Positions 40,668-48,888 of a stretch of DNA of 53,781 nucleotides are shown one piece after another. Position numbers and translations under genes: made by a program. Under the pieces are notes generated by a model. That model saw only the letters and a list, made by a program, of their open reading frames with translations, ran no database searches and was not told where the DNA came from. Position 1 is the first letter of the stretch. Each line of letters opens with the position of its first letter. The stretch covers positions 1-53,781 of the forward strand of contig CAMFJT010000010.1 of NCBI GenBank assembly GCA_945957125.1, in the 5' to 3' direction. The DNA comes from an uncultured Rhodospirillales bacterium. GTDB taxonomy: Bacteria > Pseudomonadota > Alphaproteobacteria > Reyranellales > Reyranellaceae.

Positions 40668-43139
40668 CTATGCCAGCCGTGTCGCCTCATCGATCAGCTC
40701 CTGCGCGGCGATGTCGAGCAGCTCGTCCTCGGCAGTGCCGTCGAGCACGCGCTCCTTGCCGATCTCGAGCAGCACCGGCACCGCCAGCGGCGAGATGCGG
40801 TCGAGCCGGCGGTATTCGATGCAGCCCTTCGCGCGGCGCAGCAGATCGCCGAGCCGGCGGAGGTCGGCGAGCTGGTGCGCGGCATCCTGGCGCGTGGCGC
40901 GCAGCAGGATGTGGTCGGGCTCGTGCCGGCGCAGCGCGTCGTAGATCAGGTCGGAGCTGAACGTCACCTGCCGGCGCGATTTCTCCTCGCCGGGGAAGCG
41001 CCGTTCGATCAGCCCGGCGATCACCGCGACGTTGCGGAAGGAGCGCCGCAGCATGGTCGATTCGTCCATCCACGCCTCGAGGTCGTCGCCCAGCATGTCC
41101 TCGTCGAACAGAACGTCGAGCTGCGCCGGGCTCGGCGGCCGCAGGCCCCAGATGCCGAGCACGTAGTCGGTCGCCACGAAGCCCAGCGGCTTCAGCCCCA
41201 TGCGCTCCATGCGCCGCGTCAGCAGCATGCCGAGCGTCTGGTGTGCGTTGCGCCCCTCGAAGCAGTAGGCGACGATGAACTGCCGGCTGCCGCGCGGGAA
41301 GCCTTCGACGAGCAGCCTGTCCTTGCGCGGCAGGCCCGAACGCCAGCGCTGGATGTCGAGCCACTGGCGCACCTCGGCCGGCAGCTTGGGATGCTTCGAC
41401 GGATCCTGCAGGATGCCGCGCACGCGCTCGGCCAGGAAGGTCGAGAGCGGCAGCCGGCCGCCGCCATAGGCCGGCACCTTGGGATCGCCGGTCGTCGCCA
41501 GCGAGCATTGCGCGACCAGCTCCTTCACGCCCTCGAAGCGCAGCAGGCGGCCGGCGAAGACGAACGTGTCGCCGGGCACCAGCCCCTGGACGAACGACTC
41601 TTCGACCTCGCCCAGCATCGGCCCGCGACGCAGCTTCACCTTGATCAGCGGCAGCTCGACGATGGTGCCGACATTCATGCGGTACTGCCGCGCGACCATC
41701 GGCGAGGACAGCATCCACCGCCCGTTCGGCAGCTCCTTGAGCCGATGCCATTTCTCGTAGGCGGCGAGCGCGTAGCCGCCGGTCGCCACGAAATCGAACG
41801 TGTCGTCGAAATCCTTGCGCGGCAGGTCGCGATAGGGCTGGGCGCGCCGCACCTCGTGGAAGAAGGCCTCGCGATCGATCGGCTGGGCGCAAGCGGTGCC
41901 GACGATGTGCTGCGCCAGCACGTCGAGGCAGGCCGGCCGCGGCGGATCGCCGTCGAGCTCGCGCGCCTCGATGGCCTCCAGCGCAGCCAGCGATTCGAGC
42001 ACCTCGAAGCGATTGGCCGGCGCGATCATGGCGCGGCTCGGCTCGTCGAGCCGGTGGTTGGCGCGGCCGATGCGCTGCATCAGGCGGCTCACGCCCTTGG
42101 GCGCGCCCATCTGGATCACGAGGTCGACATCGCCCCAGTCGATACCGAGATCGAGCGACGACGTGGCCACCACCGCGCGCAGCCGGCCCGCCGCCATCGC
42201 CGCCTCGACCCGGCGGCGCTGCTCGACGGCGAGCGAGCCGTGATGCAGGCCGATCGCCAGGTTGTCGTCGTTGATGCGCCACAGCCCGTCGAACACCAGC
42301 TCGGCCTGCGCCCGCGTGTTCACGAACACGATCGAGGTCTTGTGCTGGCGGATGATGTTGTAGACCTCCGGCACCGCATGCTGGCCCATATGGCCGCCCC
42401 ACGGCAGCCGCTCGTGGGCATCGACGATGGTCACGCTAGGCGGCGCGCCGGGCTCGCCCTGGACGATCTCGACGGTCTCCCCGTCGCGCAGGCGCAGGAA
42501 ATCGGCGAGCGCCGGCGGATCGGCGACCGTGGCCGAGAGCCCCACGAAGCGCGCCGCCGGCGACACCGCCGCCAGCCGCGCCAGGCAGAGCGCCAGGTGA
42601 TGGCCGCGCTTGGACGTGGCGAAGGAATGCAGCTCGTCGACGATCACGCAGCGCAGGCTGGCGAAGAACTTCTCCGCGTCGGGATAGGACAGCAGCAGGG
42701 CGAGTGACTCCGGCGTGGTCATCAGCAGGTCGGGCGGCCGCTCGCGCTGGCGCAACCGGCGGCTCTGCGGCGTGTCGCCGGTCCGGCTCTCCGCCCGCAC
42801 CGGCAGCCGCATCTCCGCGATCGGCGCGTCGAGGTTGCGCCTTATGTCGGTCGCCAGCGCCTTCAGCGGCGAGATGTAGAGCGTGTGCAGCTCGCCCTTG
42901 CCTTTGGCATGGGTGAGGTCGTTGCCCGCGCGCCGCCGCTCGGTCAGCTCGATCAACGACGGCAGGAAGCCCGCTAGCGTCTTGCCGCCGCCGGTCGGCG
43001 CGATCAACAGCGCGCTCCTGCCCTGCCGCGCCAGCGCGACGAGCGCGAGCTGATGCCGCCGGGGCGTCCAGCCGCGACTTTCGAACCAGCGTGCAAACAG
43101 ATCGGGAAGCCCCGTGTCGGGGCTGATGCTGTTGGGCAT
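40668..43139 (-). CDS. Ligase-associated DEXH-box helicase (Lhr-like)
   Basis: ATP-dependent helicase of 823 residues. Motif I is APTGGGKT (47-54), the PLKALATDIRRNL block follows (91-103), motif II is DELH (168-171), motif III is LSATVADP and motif VI is QRIGRANHR. The long C-terminal part with WH and Lhr-type domains completes the ligase-associated family. Partners are the exonuclease and ATP-dependent ligase encoded divergently at 43.6-46.4 kb. The gene follows an XRE regulator by 9 bp. Thought to act in DNA end repair; the mechanism is little studied. Confidence 0.88.
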   Translation of the reverse strand: MPNSISPDTGLPDLFARWFESRGWTPRRHQLALVALARQGRSALLIAPTGGGKTLAGFLPSLIELTERRRAGNDLTHAKGKGELHTLYISPLKALATDIRRNLDAPIAEMRLPVRAESRTGDTPQSRRLRQRERPPDLLMTTPESLALLLSYPDAEKFFASLRCVIVDELHSFATSKRGHHLALCLARLAAVSPAARFVGLSATVADPPALADFLRLRDGETVEIVQGEPGAPPSVTIVDAHERLPWGGHMGQHAVPEVYNIIRQHKTSIVFVNTRAQAELVFDGLWRINDDNLAIGLHHGSLAVEQRRRVEAAMAAGRLRAVVATSSLDLGIDWGDVDLVIQMGAPKGVSRLMQRIGRANHRLDEPSRAMIAPANRFEVLESLAALEAIEARELDGDPPRPACLDVLAQHIVGTACAQPIDREAFFHEVRRAQPYRDLPRKDFDDTFDFVATGGYALAAYEKWHRLKELPNGRWMLSSPMVARQYRMNVGTIVELPLIKVKLRRGPMLGEVEESFVQGLVPGDTFVFAGRLLRFEGVKELVAQCSLATTGDPKVPAYGGGRLPLSTFLAERVRGILQDPSKHPKLPAEVRQWLDIQRWRSGLPRKDRLLVEGFPRGSRQFIVAYCFEGRNAHQTLGMLLTRRMERMGLKPLGFVATDYVLGIWGLRPPSPAQLDVLFDEDMLGDDLEAWMDESTMLRRSFRNVAVIAGLIERRFPGEEKSRRQVTFSSDLIYDALRRHEPDHILLRATRQDAAHQLADLRRLGDLLRRAKGCIEYRRLDRISPLAVPVLLEIGKERVLDGTAEDELLDIAAQELIDEATRLA

Positions 43140-43148
43140 CCGGACGGT

Positions 43149-43469
43149 CTAGACCAGATCGTCGAGATCGACCTTTAGCGACTCGGCGATCTTCTTCAGG
43201 GCCGAGAGGCTGCCTGCCTTCTTGCCGCCCTCGATTTCGGAGATGTAGGGCGCGCTCAGTCCCGTCGCAGCGGCGAGATCGCGGGCCGACAGGCCGCGAT
43301 GCGTTCGCCAGACGCGAATCCTGTTCTCGCCACCGAGGATGCGCTTCACGATCCCAGCCGGGATAAGCTCGTCACGGCCCGCGGCAATATCAGCCGCGAC
43401 CTTCCGGGTCCTCGCGATGGCAGCCTGGTCGACGAGCTTTTCGTCGTTCGAGGGGGTAGTGGCCCACAT
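43149..43469 (-). CDS. XRE-family regulator/antitoxin-like protein upstream of the helicase
   Basis: Protein of 106 residues. The C-terminal XRE helix-turn-helix is clear (about 50-105): IRVWRTHRGLSARDLAAATGLSAPYISEIEGGKK then LKKIAESLKVDLDDLV. The N-terminal half is helical and resembles HigA-type antitoxins that carry an upstream helical arm; no toxin gene is adjacent. It is co-directional with and 9 bp upstream of the helicase gene, so it probably regulates the helicase operon and perhaps the divergent exonuclease. The start at 43469 has only a weak ribosome site. Confidence 0.75.
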   Translation of the reverse strand: MWATTPSNDEKLVDQAAIARTRKVAADIAAGRDELIPAGIVKRILGGENRIRVWRTHRGLSARDLAAATGLSAPYISEIEGGKKAGSLSALKKIAESLKVDLDDLV

Positions 43470-43470
43470 T

Positions 43471-43498
43471 TGTATCGCCTCGCTATCCGCTATTCGCT
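43471..43498 (-). promoter_or_regulatory. Heptad near-repeats in front of the XRE gene
   Basis: On the minus strand, three consecutive heptads AGCGAAT, AGCGGAT, AGCGAGG are followed by CGATACA, ending just before the ATG at 43469. A second CGATAC lies at 43505-43510. The array lies within the 144-bp divergent gap to the exonuclease gene and could be an operator or an expansion-prone leader. A -10-like TACAAT for the exonuclease is at 43596-43601. Confidence 0.3.
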
Positions 43499-43613
43499 TT
43501 CTTTCGTATCGACTGGAGGACCGACAGACCATCCGCGACCAAATAAAACCATTCCTTGTCGAGCAGATGAACCCGGAAGCTCCATATCCGTTGGGTACAA
43601 TGGCTCCCGTTCG

Positions 43614-44633
43614 ATGACTGACACCCTGAACCCTCGCTCGTGGCTCTATCCGACGCCGCGCGGGCTCTATTGTGAGCCCGGCGGCTTCTATGTCGACCCG
43701 GCCGTCGCAGTGGACCGGGCGGTGATCACCCATGGCCATGGCGACCATGCCCGGCCCGGCCATCGCAACGCGCTGGCCACGCCGGAAACGCTGGCGATCA
43801 TGCGCGCGCGCTTCCAGGGCATGCCCGATACCACCCAGCAGCCGCTGAAATACGGCGAAAGCGTGAAGGCGGGCGATGTCGACGTGAGCCTGGTGCCGGC
43901 GGGCCATATCCTCGGCTCGGCACAGGCGGTGCTGGAATACCGGGGCCAGCGGATCGTCGTGTCGGGCGACTACAAGCGCCGGCCGGACGCGACCTGCCCG
44001 CCCTTCGAGCCGGTGCCGTGCGACGTCTTCATCACCGAGGCGACCTTCGCCCTGCCGGTGTTCCATCATCCCTGCGATGCGAGCGAGATCGGCCAGCTGC
44101 TGCGCTCGCTCGAGACCTTTCCCGAGCGTACTCATCTGGTGGGCGTCTACGCGCTGGGAAAGTGCCAGCGCGTGATCAAGCTGCTGCGCGCGGCGGGCTA
44201 CGACAAGCGCATCTGGATCCACGGCGCGCTCGCCTCGCTGTGCAAGCTCTACCAGGAGCATGGCGTCGATCTCGGCGACATCGCGCTGGCGTCCGACGCG
44301 ATCCTCGAGACCTTCAAGGGCGCCATCGTGCTCTGCCCGCCCTCGGCGATCGCCGACCGCTGGTCGCGCCGCTTCTTCGATCCCATTCCGTCGATGGCGT
44401 CGGGTTGGATGGGCGTGCGCGCCCGGGCCCGCCAGCGCGGCGCCGAGCTGCCGCTGATCATCTCCGACCATGCCGACTGGAGCGAGCTGACGCAGACGCT
44501 GACGGATGTCGGCGCGCCGAGGGTCTGGGTGACGCACGGCCGCGAGGAAGCGCTCGTCGCGCATGCCCGCTCGATCGGCATCGAAGCCGAAGCCCTCCAC
44601 CTCGCCGGCCGCGAGGAAGAGGACGAGACGTGA
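43614..44633 (+). CDS. Ligase-associated MBL-fold DNA exonuclease
   Basis: Metallo-beta-lactamase/beta-CASP-type nuclease of 339 residues. The metal motif HGHGDHARPGH is at 40-50 (His40, His42, Asp44, His45), VPAGHILGSAQAVLEY is near 98-113, VVSGDYKRRPDATCPPFEP follows, and DHADWSELTQTL lies near the C-terminus. This matches the SNM1-like ligase-associated exonuclease. It precedes the ligase gene by 143 bp, which contains a palindromic repeat. Probably processes DNA ends before ligation. Confidence 0.87.
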   Translation: MTDTLNPRSWLYPTPRGLYCEPGGFYVDPAVAVDRAVITHGHGDHARPGHRNALATPETLAIMRARFQGMPDTTQQPLKYGESVKAGDVDVSLVPAGHILGSAQAVLEYRGQRIVVSGDYKRRPDATCPPFEPVPCDVFITEATFALPVFHHPCDASEIGQLLRSLETFPERTHLVGVYALGKCQRVIKLLRAAGYDKRIWIHGALASLCKLYQEHGVDLGDIALASDAILETFKGAIVLCPPSAIADRWSRRFFDPIPSMASGWMGVRARARQRGAELPLIISDHADWSELTQTLTDVGAPRVWVTHGREEALVAHARSIGIEAEALHLAGREEEDET

Positions 44634-44660
44634 GCGCGCCGTTCCTTCTCGGACTCATAC

Positions 44661-44755
44661 TCCTCTCCCCCGCCAGGGGGAGAGGCGGGGAGAGGGGGTG
44701 GCGCACATCACCTGCAACCCCCTCTCCTAACCTCTCCCCCTGGCGGGGGAGAGGA
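44661..44755. repeat. GC-rich paired palindrome between exonuclease and ligase
   Basis: Two 39-bp inverted arms, 44661-44699 and 44717-44755, match at about 36 of 39 positions. Each contains the hairpin CTCTCCCCCGCCAGGGGGAGAG-type core (stem of nine, here given in part). Its sequence differs from the CTCAT-foot repeats but the paired-hairpin layout is the same. Located inside a presumed transcription unit. Confidence 0.75.
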
Positions 44756-44776
44756 ATCAGAGAAGCGGGCGTGTGA

Positions 44777-46357
44777 ATGCAGGCCTTCGCCGCCCTGCTC
44801 GACTCGCTCTCGTTCCAGCCGGCACGCAATGCCAAGCTGCGGCTGATCGAGACCTACCTGCGCCAGGCGCCCGATCCCGACCGCGGCTGGGCGCTGGCGG
44901 CGCTGACCGGCGGGCTCGACTTCCCGGCCGCCAAGCCTGCCCTGCTGCGCTCTTTCGGCGAGGAGAAGATCGGCGCGGAACTGTTCCATCTCTCCTACGA
45001 CTATGTCGGCGATCTTGCCGAGACCCTCGCGCTGGTCTGGGAGACGAGGCCCGACGCCGGACCGCCGCCCAGCCTGAGCGAGGTCGTCGAGACGCTGCAG
45101 CGCGCGACGAAGATGCAGACGCCGGCGATCCTGCGGCGCTGGCTCGACACGCTCGATTCGACCGGCCGCTGGGCGCTGCTCAAGCTGCTGACCGGCGCGC
45201 TTCGGGTCGGCGTGTCGGCGCGCTTGGCCAAGCAGGCGGCGGCCAATATCGGCGACCAGCCGGTCGGCGAGGTCGAGGAGGTCTGGCACGGGCTTTCCCC
45301 ACCCTATCGCCCGCTGTTCGACTGGCTGCTGAACGGGGGGCCGAAGCCCAGCAGCAACATGGGCGGCGCCTTCCTGCCGCCGATGCTGGCCAACGCCATC
45401 GAGCGTGCCGAGCTCGATGCGCTCGACCCGGCGCACTTCCGGGCCGAATGGAAGTGGGACGGCATTCGCGTTCAGGTCGCCGCCTCGGGTGGCGTGAAGC
45501 GGCTCTACAGCCGCGCCGGCGAGGACATCTCGAAGGCCTTCCCCGATGTCGTCGACGCGATCGACTTCGAGGGCGTGTTCGACGGCGAGCTGCTGGTGCG
45601 GCGTGAGGACGCCGTGGCGCCGTTCAACGACCTGCAGCAGCGGCTCAACCGCAAGGCCGTGACGCCGAAGATGCTGAAGGAGCATCCCGCGCATGTCCGC
45701 CTCTACGACGCGCTGTGGCTGGAGGGCGAGGACCTGCGCGCGCTGTCGTTCGACGAGCGCCGCGCGCGGCTGGAAGCATGGATGGCCCGCACGCCGCGCC
45801 CGCGCTTCGATCTCTCGCCCCTCGTGCCGTTCACCGACTGGGTGCATCTCGCGCGGCTGCGCGAGGAGATGCGCAGCGACGGCATCGAAGGACTGATGCT
45901 GAAGCGCGCCGACTCCACCTATCTCGCTGGCCGTCCGAAGGGCCCGTGGTTCAAGTGGAAGCGCGATCCGATGCTGGCCGACTGCGTGCTGATGTATGCC
46001 CAGCGCGGCCACGGAAAGCGCAGCTCTTTCTATTCCGACTTCACCTTCGGTTGCTGGCGCCAGACCGCCGATGGCAAGCGGGAGCTCGCACCCGTCGGGA
46101 AGGCCTATTTCGGCTTCACCGACGAGGAGCTGCGCTGGCTCGACAAGTGGGTGCGCGATCGCACGACCAACCGCTTCGGGCCAGTGCGCGAGGTCGAGCC
46201 CAAGCTGGTGCTGGAGATCGCCTTCGACGGCATCGCCCGCTCGACGCGTCACAAATCGGGCGTCGCCATGCGCTTTCCGCGCATCAATCGCATACGCACT
46301 GACAAGCCGGCGGACGAGGCCGACACCGTCGACAATCTGCTGCGCTTCGTGCCATGA
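44777..46357 (+). CDS. ATP-dependent DNA ligase (ligase-associated damage response)
   Basis: ATP-dependent DNA ligase of 526 residues. The N-terminal DNA-binding domain (about 1-190) is followed by the adenylation domain. The catalytic lysine is Lys226 in EWKWDGIRVQ, motif III is FDGELLV, motif IV is EGLMLKR, and motif V is WFKWKRD. An OB-fold (about 415-520) completes the enzyme. Distinct from LigD: no polymerase or nuclease domain is fused. It joins nicks or processed ends in cooperation with the exonuclease and helicase. The DUF2252 gene begins 10 bp downstream. Confidence 0.9.
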   Translation: MQAFAALLDSLSFQPARNAKLRLIETYLRQAPDPDRGWALAALTGGLDFPAAKPALLRSFGEEKIGAELFHLSYDYVGDLAETLALVWETRPDAGPPPSLSEVVETLQRATKMQTPAILRRWLDTLDSTGRWALLKLLTGALRVGVSARLAKQAAANIGDQPVGEVEEVWHGLSPPYRPLFDWLLNGGPKPSSNMGGAFLPPMLANAIERAELDALDPAHFRAEWKWDGIRVQVAASGGVKRLYSRAGEDISKAFPDVVDAIDFEGVFDGELLVRREDAVAPFNDLQQRLNRKAVTPKMLKEHPAHVRLYDALWLEGEDLRALSFDERRARLEAWMARTPRPRFDLSPLVPFTDWVHLARLREEMRSDGIEGLMLKRADSTYLAGRPKGPWFKWKRDPMLADCVLMYAQRGHGKRSSFYSDFTFGCWRQTADGKRELAPVGKAYFGFTDEELRWLDKWVRDRTTNRFGPVREVEPKLVLEIAFDGIARSTRHKSGVAMRFPRINRIRTDKPADEADTVDNLLRFVP

Positions 46358-46367
46358 CCGCGAGGCG

Positions 46368-47747
46368 ATGGCCGAGCTTCCGGCCGGCGCCATGCCGGCA
46401 CAGACCCATACCCAGTCGATCGACGAACGCACCGCTCGTGGTCGTGCCCTGCGCGTCCAGCAGCCGCGCGAGCAGCAGGCGATCTTCGCGCCTTCGACCA
46501 ACCGGCGCGACCCCGTCGAGATCCTGATCGAGCAGGGCGAAGCGCGGCTGCCGACCCTTCTGCCGCTGCGCTACACGCGCATGAAGGCCTCTCCCTTCGC
46601 CTTCTTCCGCGGCGGCGCGGCGGTGATGGCCGCGGATCTCGCCGGCACGCCCACCACCGGCCTGAGGGTACAGGCCTGCGGCGACTGCCATCTGCTCAAC
46701 TTCGGCGGATTCGCCACGCCGGAGCGGCGGCTGGCGTTCGACATCAACGATTTCGATGAGACCGCGGTCGCACCGTGGGAATGGGACCTCAAGCGCCTGG
46801 CTACGAGCTTCGTCCTGGCCACGCTCGACATTCTCGACAGGCAGGCGCGCATCGACCTCGCCCAGAGCGTGGCGCGCAGCTACCGCGAGACGATGGCCCG
46901 GCTCGCCGGCCTGCCTTTGCTCGAAGCCTGGTACGGCGCCGTGCTGCTCGACAACGAGGCCAAGGCGCAGGAGATCGGCATCGGCGCGGCGGCCCTGCGC
47001 AAGGCGGTCGGCTTCCTGACCCATCCTGCCATTGCGCCGCTGCACCATGACGGCGGCACCCAGCCACGCATCGAGGACGCGCCGCCGCTCGTCTTCCACG
47101 AGACCGGGCCCGAGGCACCCGCCTTCCGGGCTGCCGTCGAAGCGATGTATGCGGACTACCTGAACTCGCTTTATCTGGCGCCCAGCGTCCTGCTCGAACG
47201 GTTCCATCTGGCCGACGTGGCGTACAAGGTCGTCGGGATCGGCTCGGTCGGCACGCTGTGCGGCGTGATGCTGCTGATGTCGGGTAACGGCGAGGCACTC
47301 TATCTGCAGTTCAAGGAAGCGACCCGTTCGGTGCTGGAGGTCCATGCCGGCGCCTCGCCCTTCAGCCATCACGGCCAACGGGTAGTGCGCGGCCAGCGCC
47401 TGCTGCAGGCCGCGAGCGACATCCTGCTGGGCTACGGCAACGGCCCGACCGGCCGGCACATCTATGTCCGGCAGCTCCGCGACGCCAAGGTCAAGCCGCA
47501 GCTCGAGACGATGACGCCCAAGCACTTCCGCCGCTACGCCGAGACCTGCGGCGAGGTGTTGGCTCGAGCCCATGCCCGCACTGCCGACGCGGTCATTCTG
47601 TCGGCCTACATGGGCAAGAGCACCACCCTGGACGAGGCCATCGGTGTCTTTGCCCATGCCTATGCCAAGCAGACCGAGTCGGACCATGCGGCCCTCCAGC
47701 AGGCAATAAAGTCGGGCCGCCTGCCCGACGCGGCGCAGGATTCCTGA
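46368..47747 (+). CDS. DUF2252 family protein
   Basis: Protein of 459 residues belonging to DUF2252, a family with a predicted kinase-like fold. Characteristic blocks are LPLRYTRMKASPFAFFRGGAAVM near 65, GDCHLLNFGGFATPERRLAFDINDFDE near 105, PWEWDLKRLATSF near 135 and a late VVRGQRLLQAASDILLGY. The GDCH-N-FG and NDFDE motifs resemble the catalytic loop and metal site of aminoglycoside-kinase-like enzymes. Activity is not established. It is 10 bp after the ligase stop, so probably co-transcribed. A link to DNA repair is only an inference from position. Confidence 0.8.
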   Translation: MAELPAGAMPAQTHTQSIDERTARGRALRVQQPREQQAIFAPSTNRRDPVEILIEQGEARLPTLLPLRYTRMKASPFAFFRGGAAVMAADLAGTPTTGLRVQACGDCHLLNFGGFATPERRLAFDINDFDETAVAPWEWDLKRLATSFVLATLDILDRQARIDLAQSVARSYRETMARLAGLPLLEAWYGAVLLDNEAKAQEIGIGAAALRKAVGFLTHPAIAPLHHDGGTQPRIEDAPPLVFHETGPEAPAFRAAVEAMYADYLNSLYLAPSVLLERFHLADVAYKVVGIGSVGTLCGVMLLMSGNGEALYLQFKEATRSVLEVHAGASPFSHHGQRVVRGQRLLQAASDILLGYGNGPTGRHIYVRQLRDAKVKPQLETMTPKHFRRYAETCGEVLARAHARTADAVILSAYMGKSTTLDEAIGVFAHAYAKQTESDHAALQQAIKSGRLPDAAQDS

Positions 47748-47757
47748 GATCGGCGCG

Positions 47758-47795
47758 CTGGGAGCGCGGCTCTGGAGAGCTGGGCTCCCGGCAGC
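47758..47795. repeat. Compact single palindrome related to the paired repeats
   Basis: CTGGGAGCGCGGCTCT then GG then AGAGCTGGGCTCCCGG forms one imperfect hairpin. The left half is identical to the outer arm of the 17.9- and 40.6-kb repeats, but the inner half and the CTCAT foot are missing. It looks like a deleted or collapsed copy between the DUF2252 gene and moaA. Confidence 0.6.
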
Positions 47796-47867
47796 ATGCC
47801 TCACCCTTTTCATGCGGCCTTTGCGGCCCTTGCAGCTTGCCTGCGGCGTCCCCATTATCCGCCGGAC

Positions 47868-48860
47868 ATGATTGATCCCTTCGGCCGCCACATCAGCTAC
47901 CTGCGGGTCTCCGTCACCGACCGCTGCGACTTCCGCTGCGTCTATTGCATGGCGGAGGACATGACCTTCCTGCCGAAGGCGGAGGTATTGTCGCTCGAGG
48001 AGCTGGAGCGCCTCTGCAGCGCCTTCGTGCGCCGCGGCGTCAAGAAGCTGCGCCTGACCGGCGGCGAGCCGCTGGTGCGCAAGAACGTCATGTCGCTGTT
48101 CCGCGGGCTGGGCCGGCATCTCGACAGCGGCGCGCTCGACGAGCTGACGCTCACGACCAACGGCAGCCAGCTTGCGAAGTATGCGCGCGAGCTGGCCGAC
48201 ATCGGCGTGAAACGCGTGAACGTATCGATGGACACGCTCGACCGGGATACGTTCCGCCAGCTCACGCGCTGGGGCGATCTCGACCAGGTGATGCGCGGCC
48301 TCGACGCCGCGCAGAACGCCGGGCTGCAGATCAAGATCAATGCCGTCGCCCTGCGCGGCGTGAACGACCACGAATTCGGCGACATGATCCGCTGGAGCCA
48401 CGGCCGCGGCATGGATCTCGTGCTGATCGAGGTCATGCCGATGGGCGAGATCGGAGACCTTGCACGGCTGGAACAGTACCTGCCGCTGTCGGTCGCGCGC
48501 GCCGAGATCGCGCGCAGCTTCACGCTGACCGAGAGCGACTACAGGACCGGCGGCCCGGCGCGCTATTTCCGCGTCGAAGAGACCGGCGGACGGCTCGGCT
48601 TCATCACGCCGCTGACCCATAATTTCTGCGAGAGCTGCAACCGCGTACGGCTGACCTGCACCGGCACGCTCTACATGTGCCTCGGCCAGGAAGACGCCGC
48701 CGACCTCCGCGCACCGCTGCGCGCGTCAGAAAGCGACGAGGTCCTCGACCGGGCGATCACCGAAGCGATCGCGCGCAAGCCCAAGGGTCATGACTTCATC
48801 ATCGACCGCCGCCACAGCGCGCCCGCCGTGCCCCGCCACATGAGCGTGACCGGCGGCTGA
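47868..48860 (+). CDS. moaA: GTP 3',8-cyclase MoaA
   Basis: Radical SAM enzyme of 330 residues that converts GTP to 3',8-cyclo-7,8-dihydro-GTP, the first step of molybdenum cofactor synthesis. The N-terminal 4Fe-4S cluster is held by Cys20, Cys24 and Cys27 ([15 protein letters not shown]), [10 protein letters not shown] is the SAM-binding region, and the second cluster motif is [20 protein letters not shown] near the C-terminus. It ends with the Gly-Gly tail. The ATG at 47868 gives the family N-terminus (MIDPFGR); an in-frame ATG at 47796 overlaps the repeat and is less likely. No other moa genes are adjacent. Confidence 0.92.
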   Translation: MIDPFGRHISYLRVSVTDRCDFRCVYCMAEDMTFLPKAEVLSLEELERLCSAFVRRGVKKLRLTGGEPLVRKNVMSLFRGLGRHLDSGALDELTLTTNGSQLAKYARELADIGVKRVNVSMDTLDRDTFRQLTRWGDLDQVMRGLDAAQNAGLQIKINAVALRGVNDHEFGDMIRWSHGRGMDLVLIEVMPMGEIGDLARLEQYLPLSVARAEIARSFTLTESDYRTGGPARYFRVEETGGRLGFITPLTHNFCESCNRVRLTCTGTLYMCLGQEDAADLRAPLRASESDEVLDRAITEAIARKPKGHDFIIDRRHSAPAVPRHMSVTGG

Positions 48861-48888
48861 CGTTCACCGTGCTTGCCGGCAGCAGCCG

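Noticed and set aside
43470..43613. A possible remnant of a HigB/RelE-like toxin upstream of the XRE gene
   Set aside because: One minus-strand frame gives about 37 plausible residues ending at a stop, but there is no good start, ribosome site or recognisable toxin motif. I treat the region as a promoter.
47796..47867. An upstream ATG for moaA and a possible Moco-sensing RNA leader
   Set aside because: The extra 24 residues do not fit the MoaA N-terminus, and the 72-bp leader is too short for the known Moco riboswitch and shows only the palindromic repeat.
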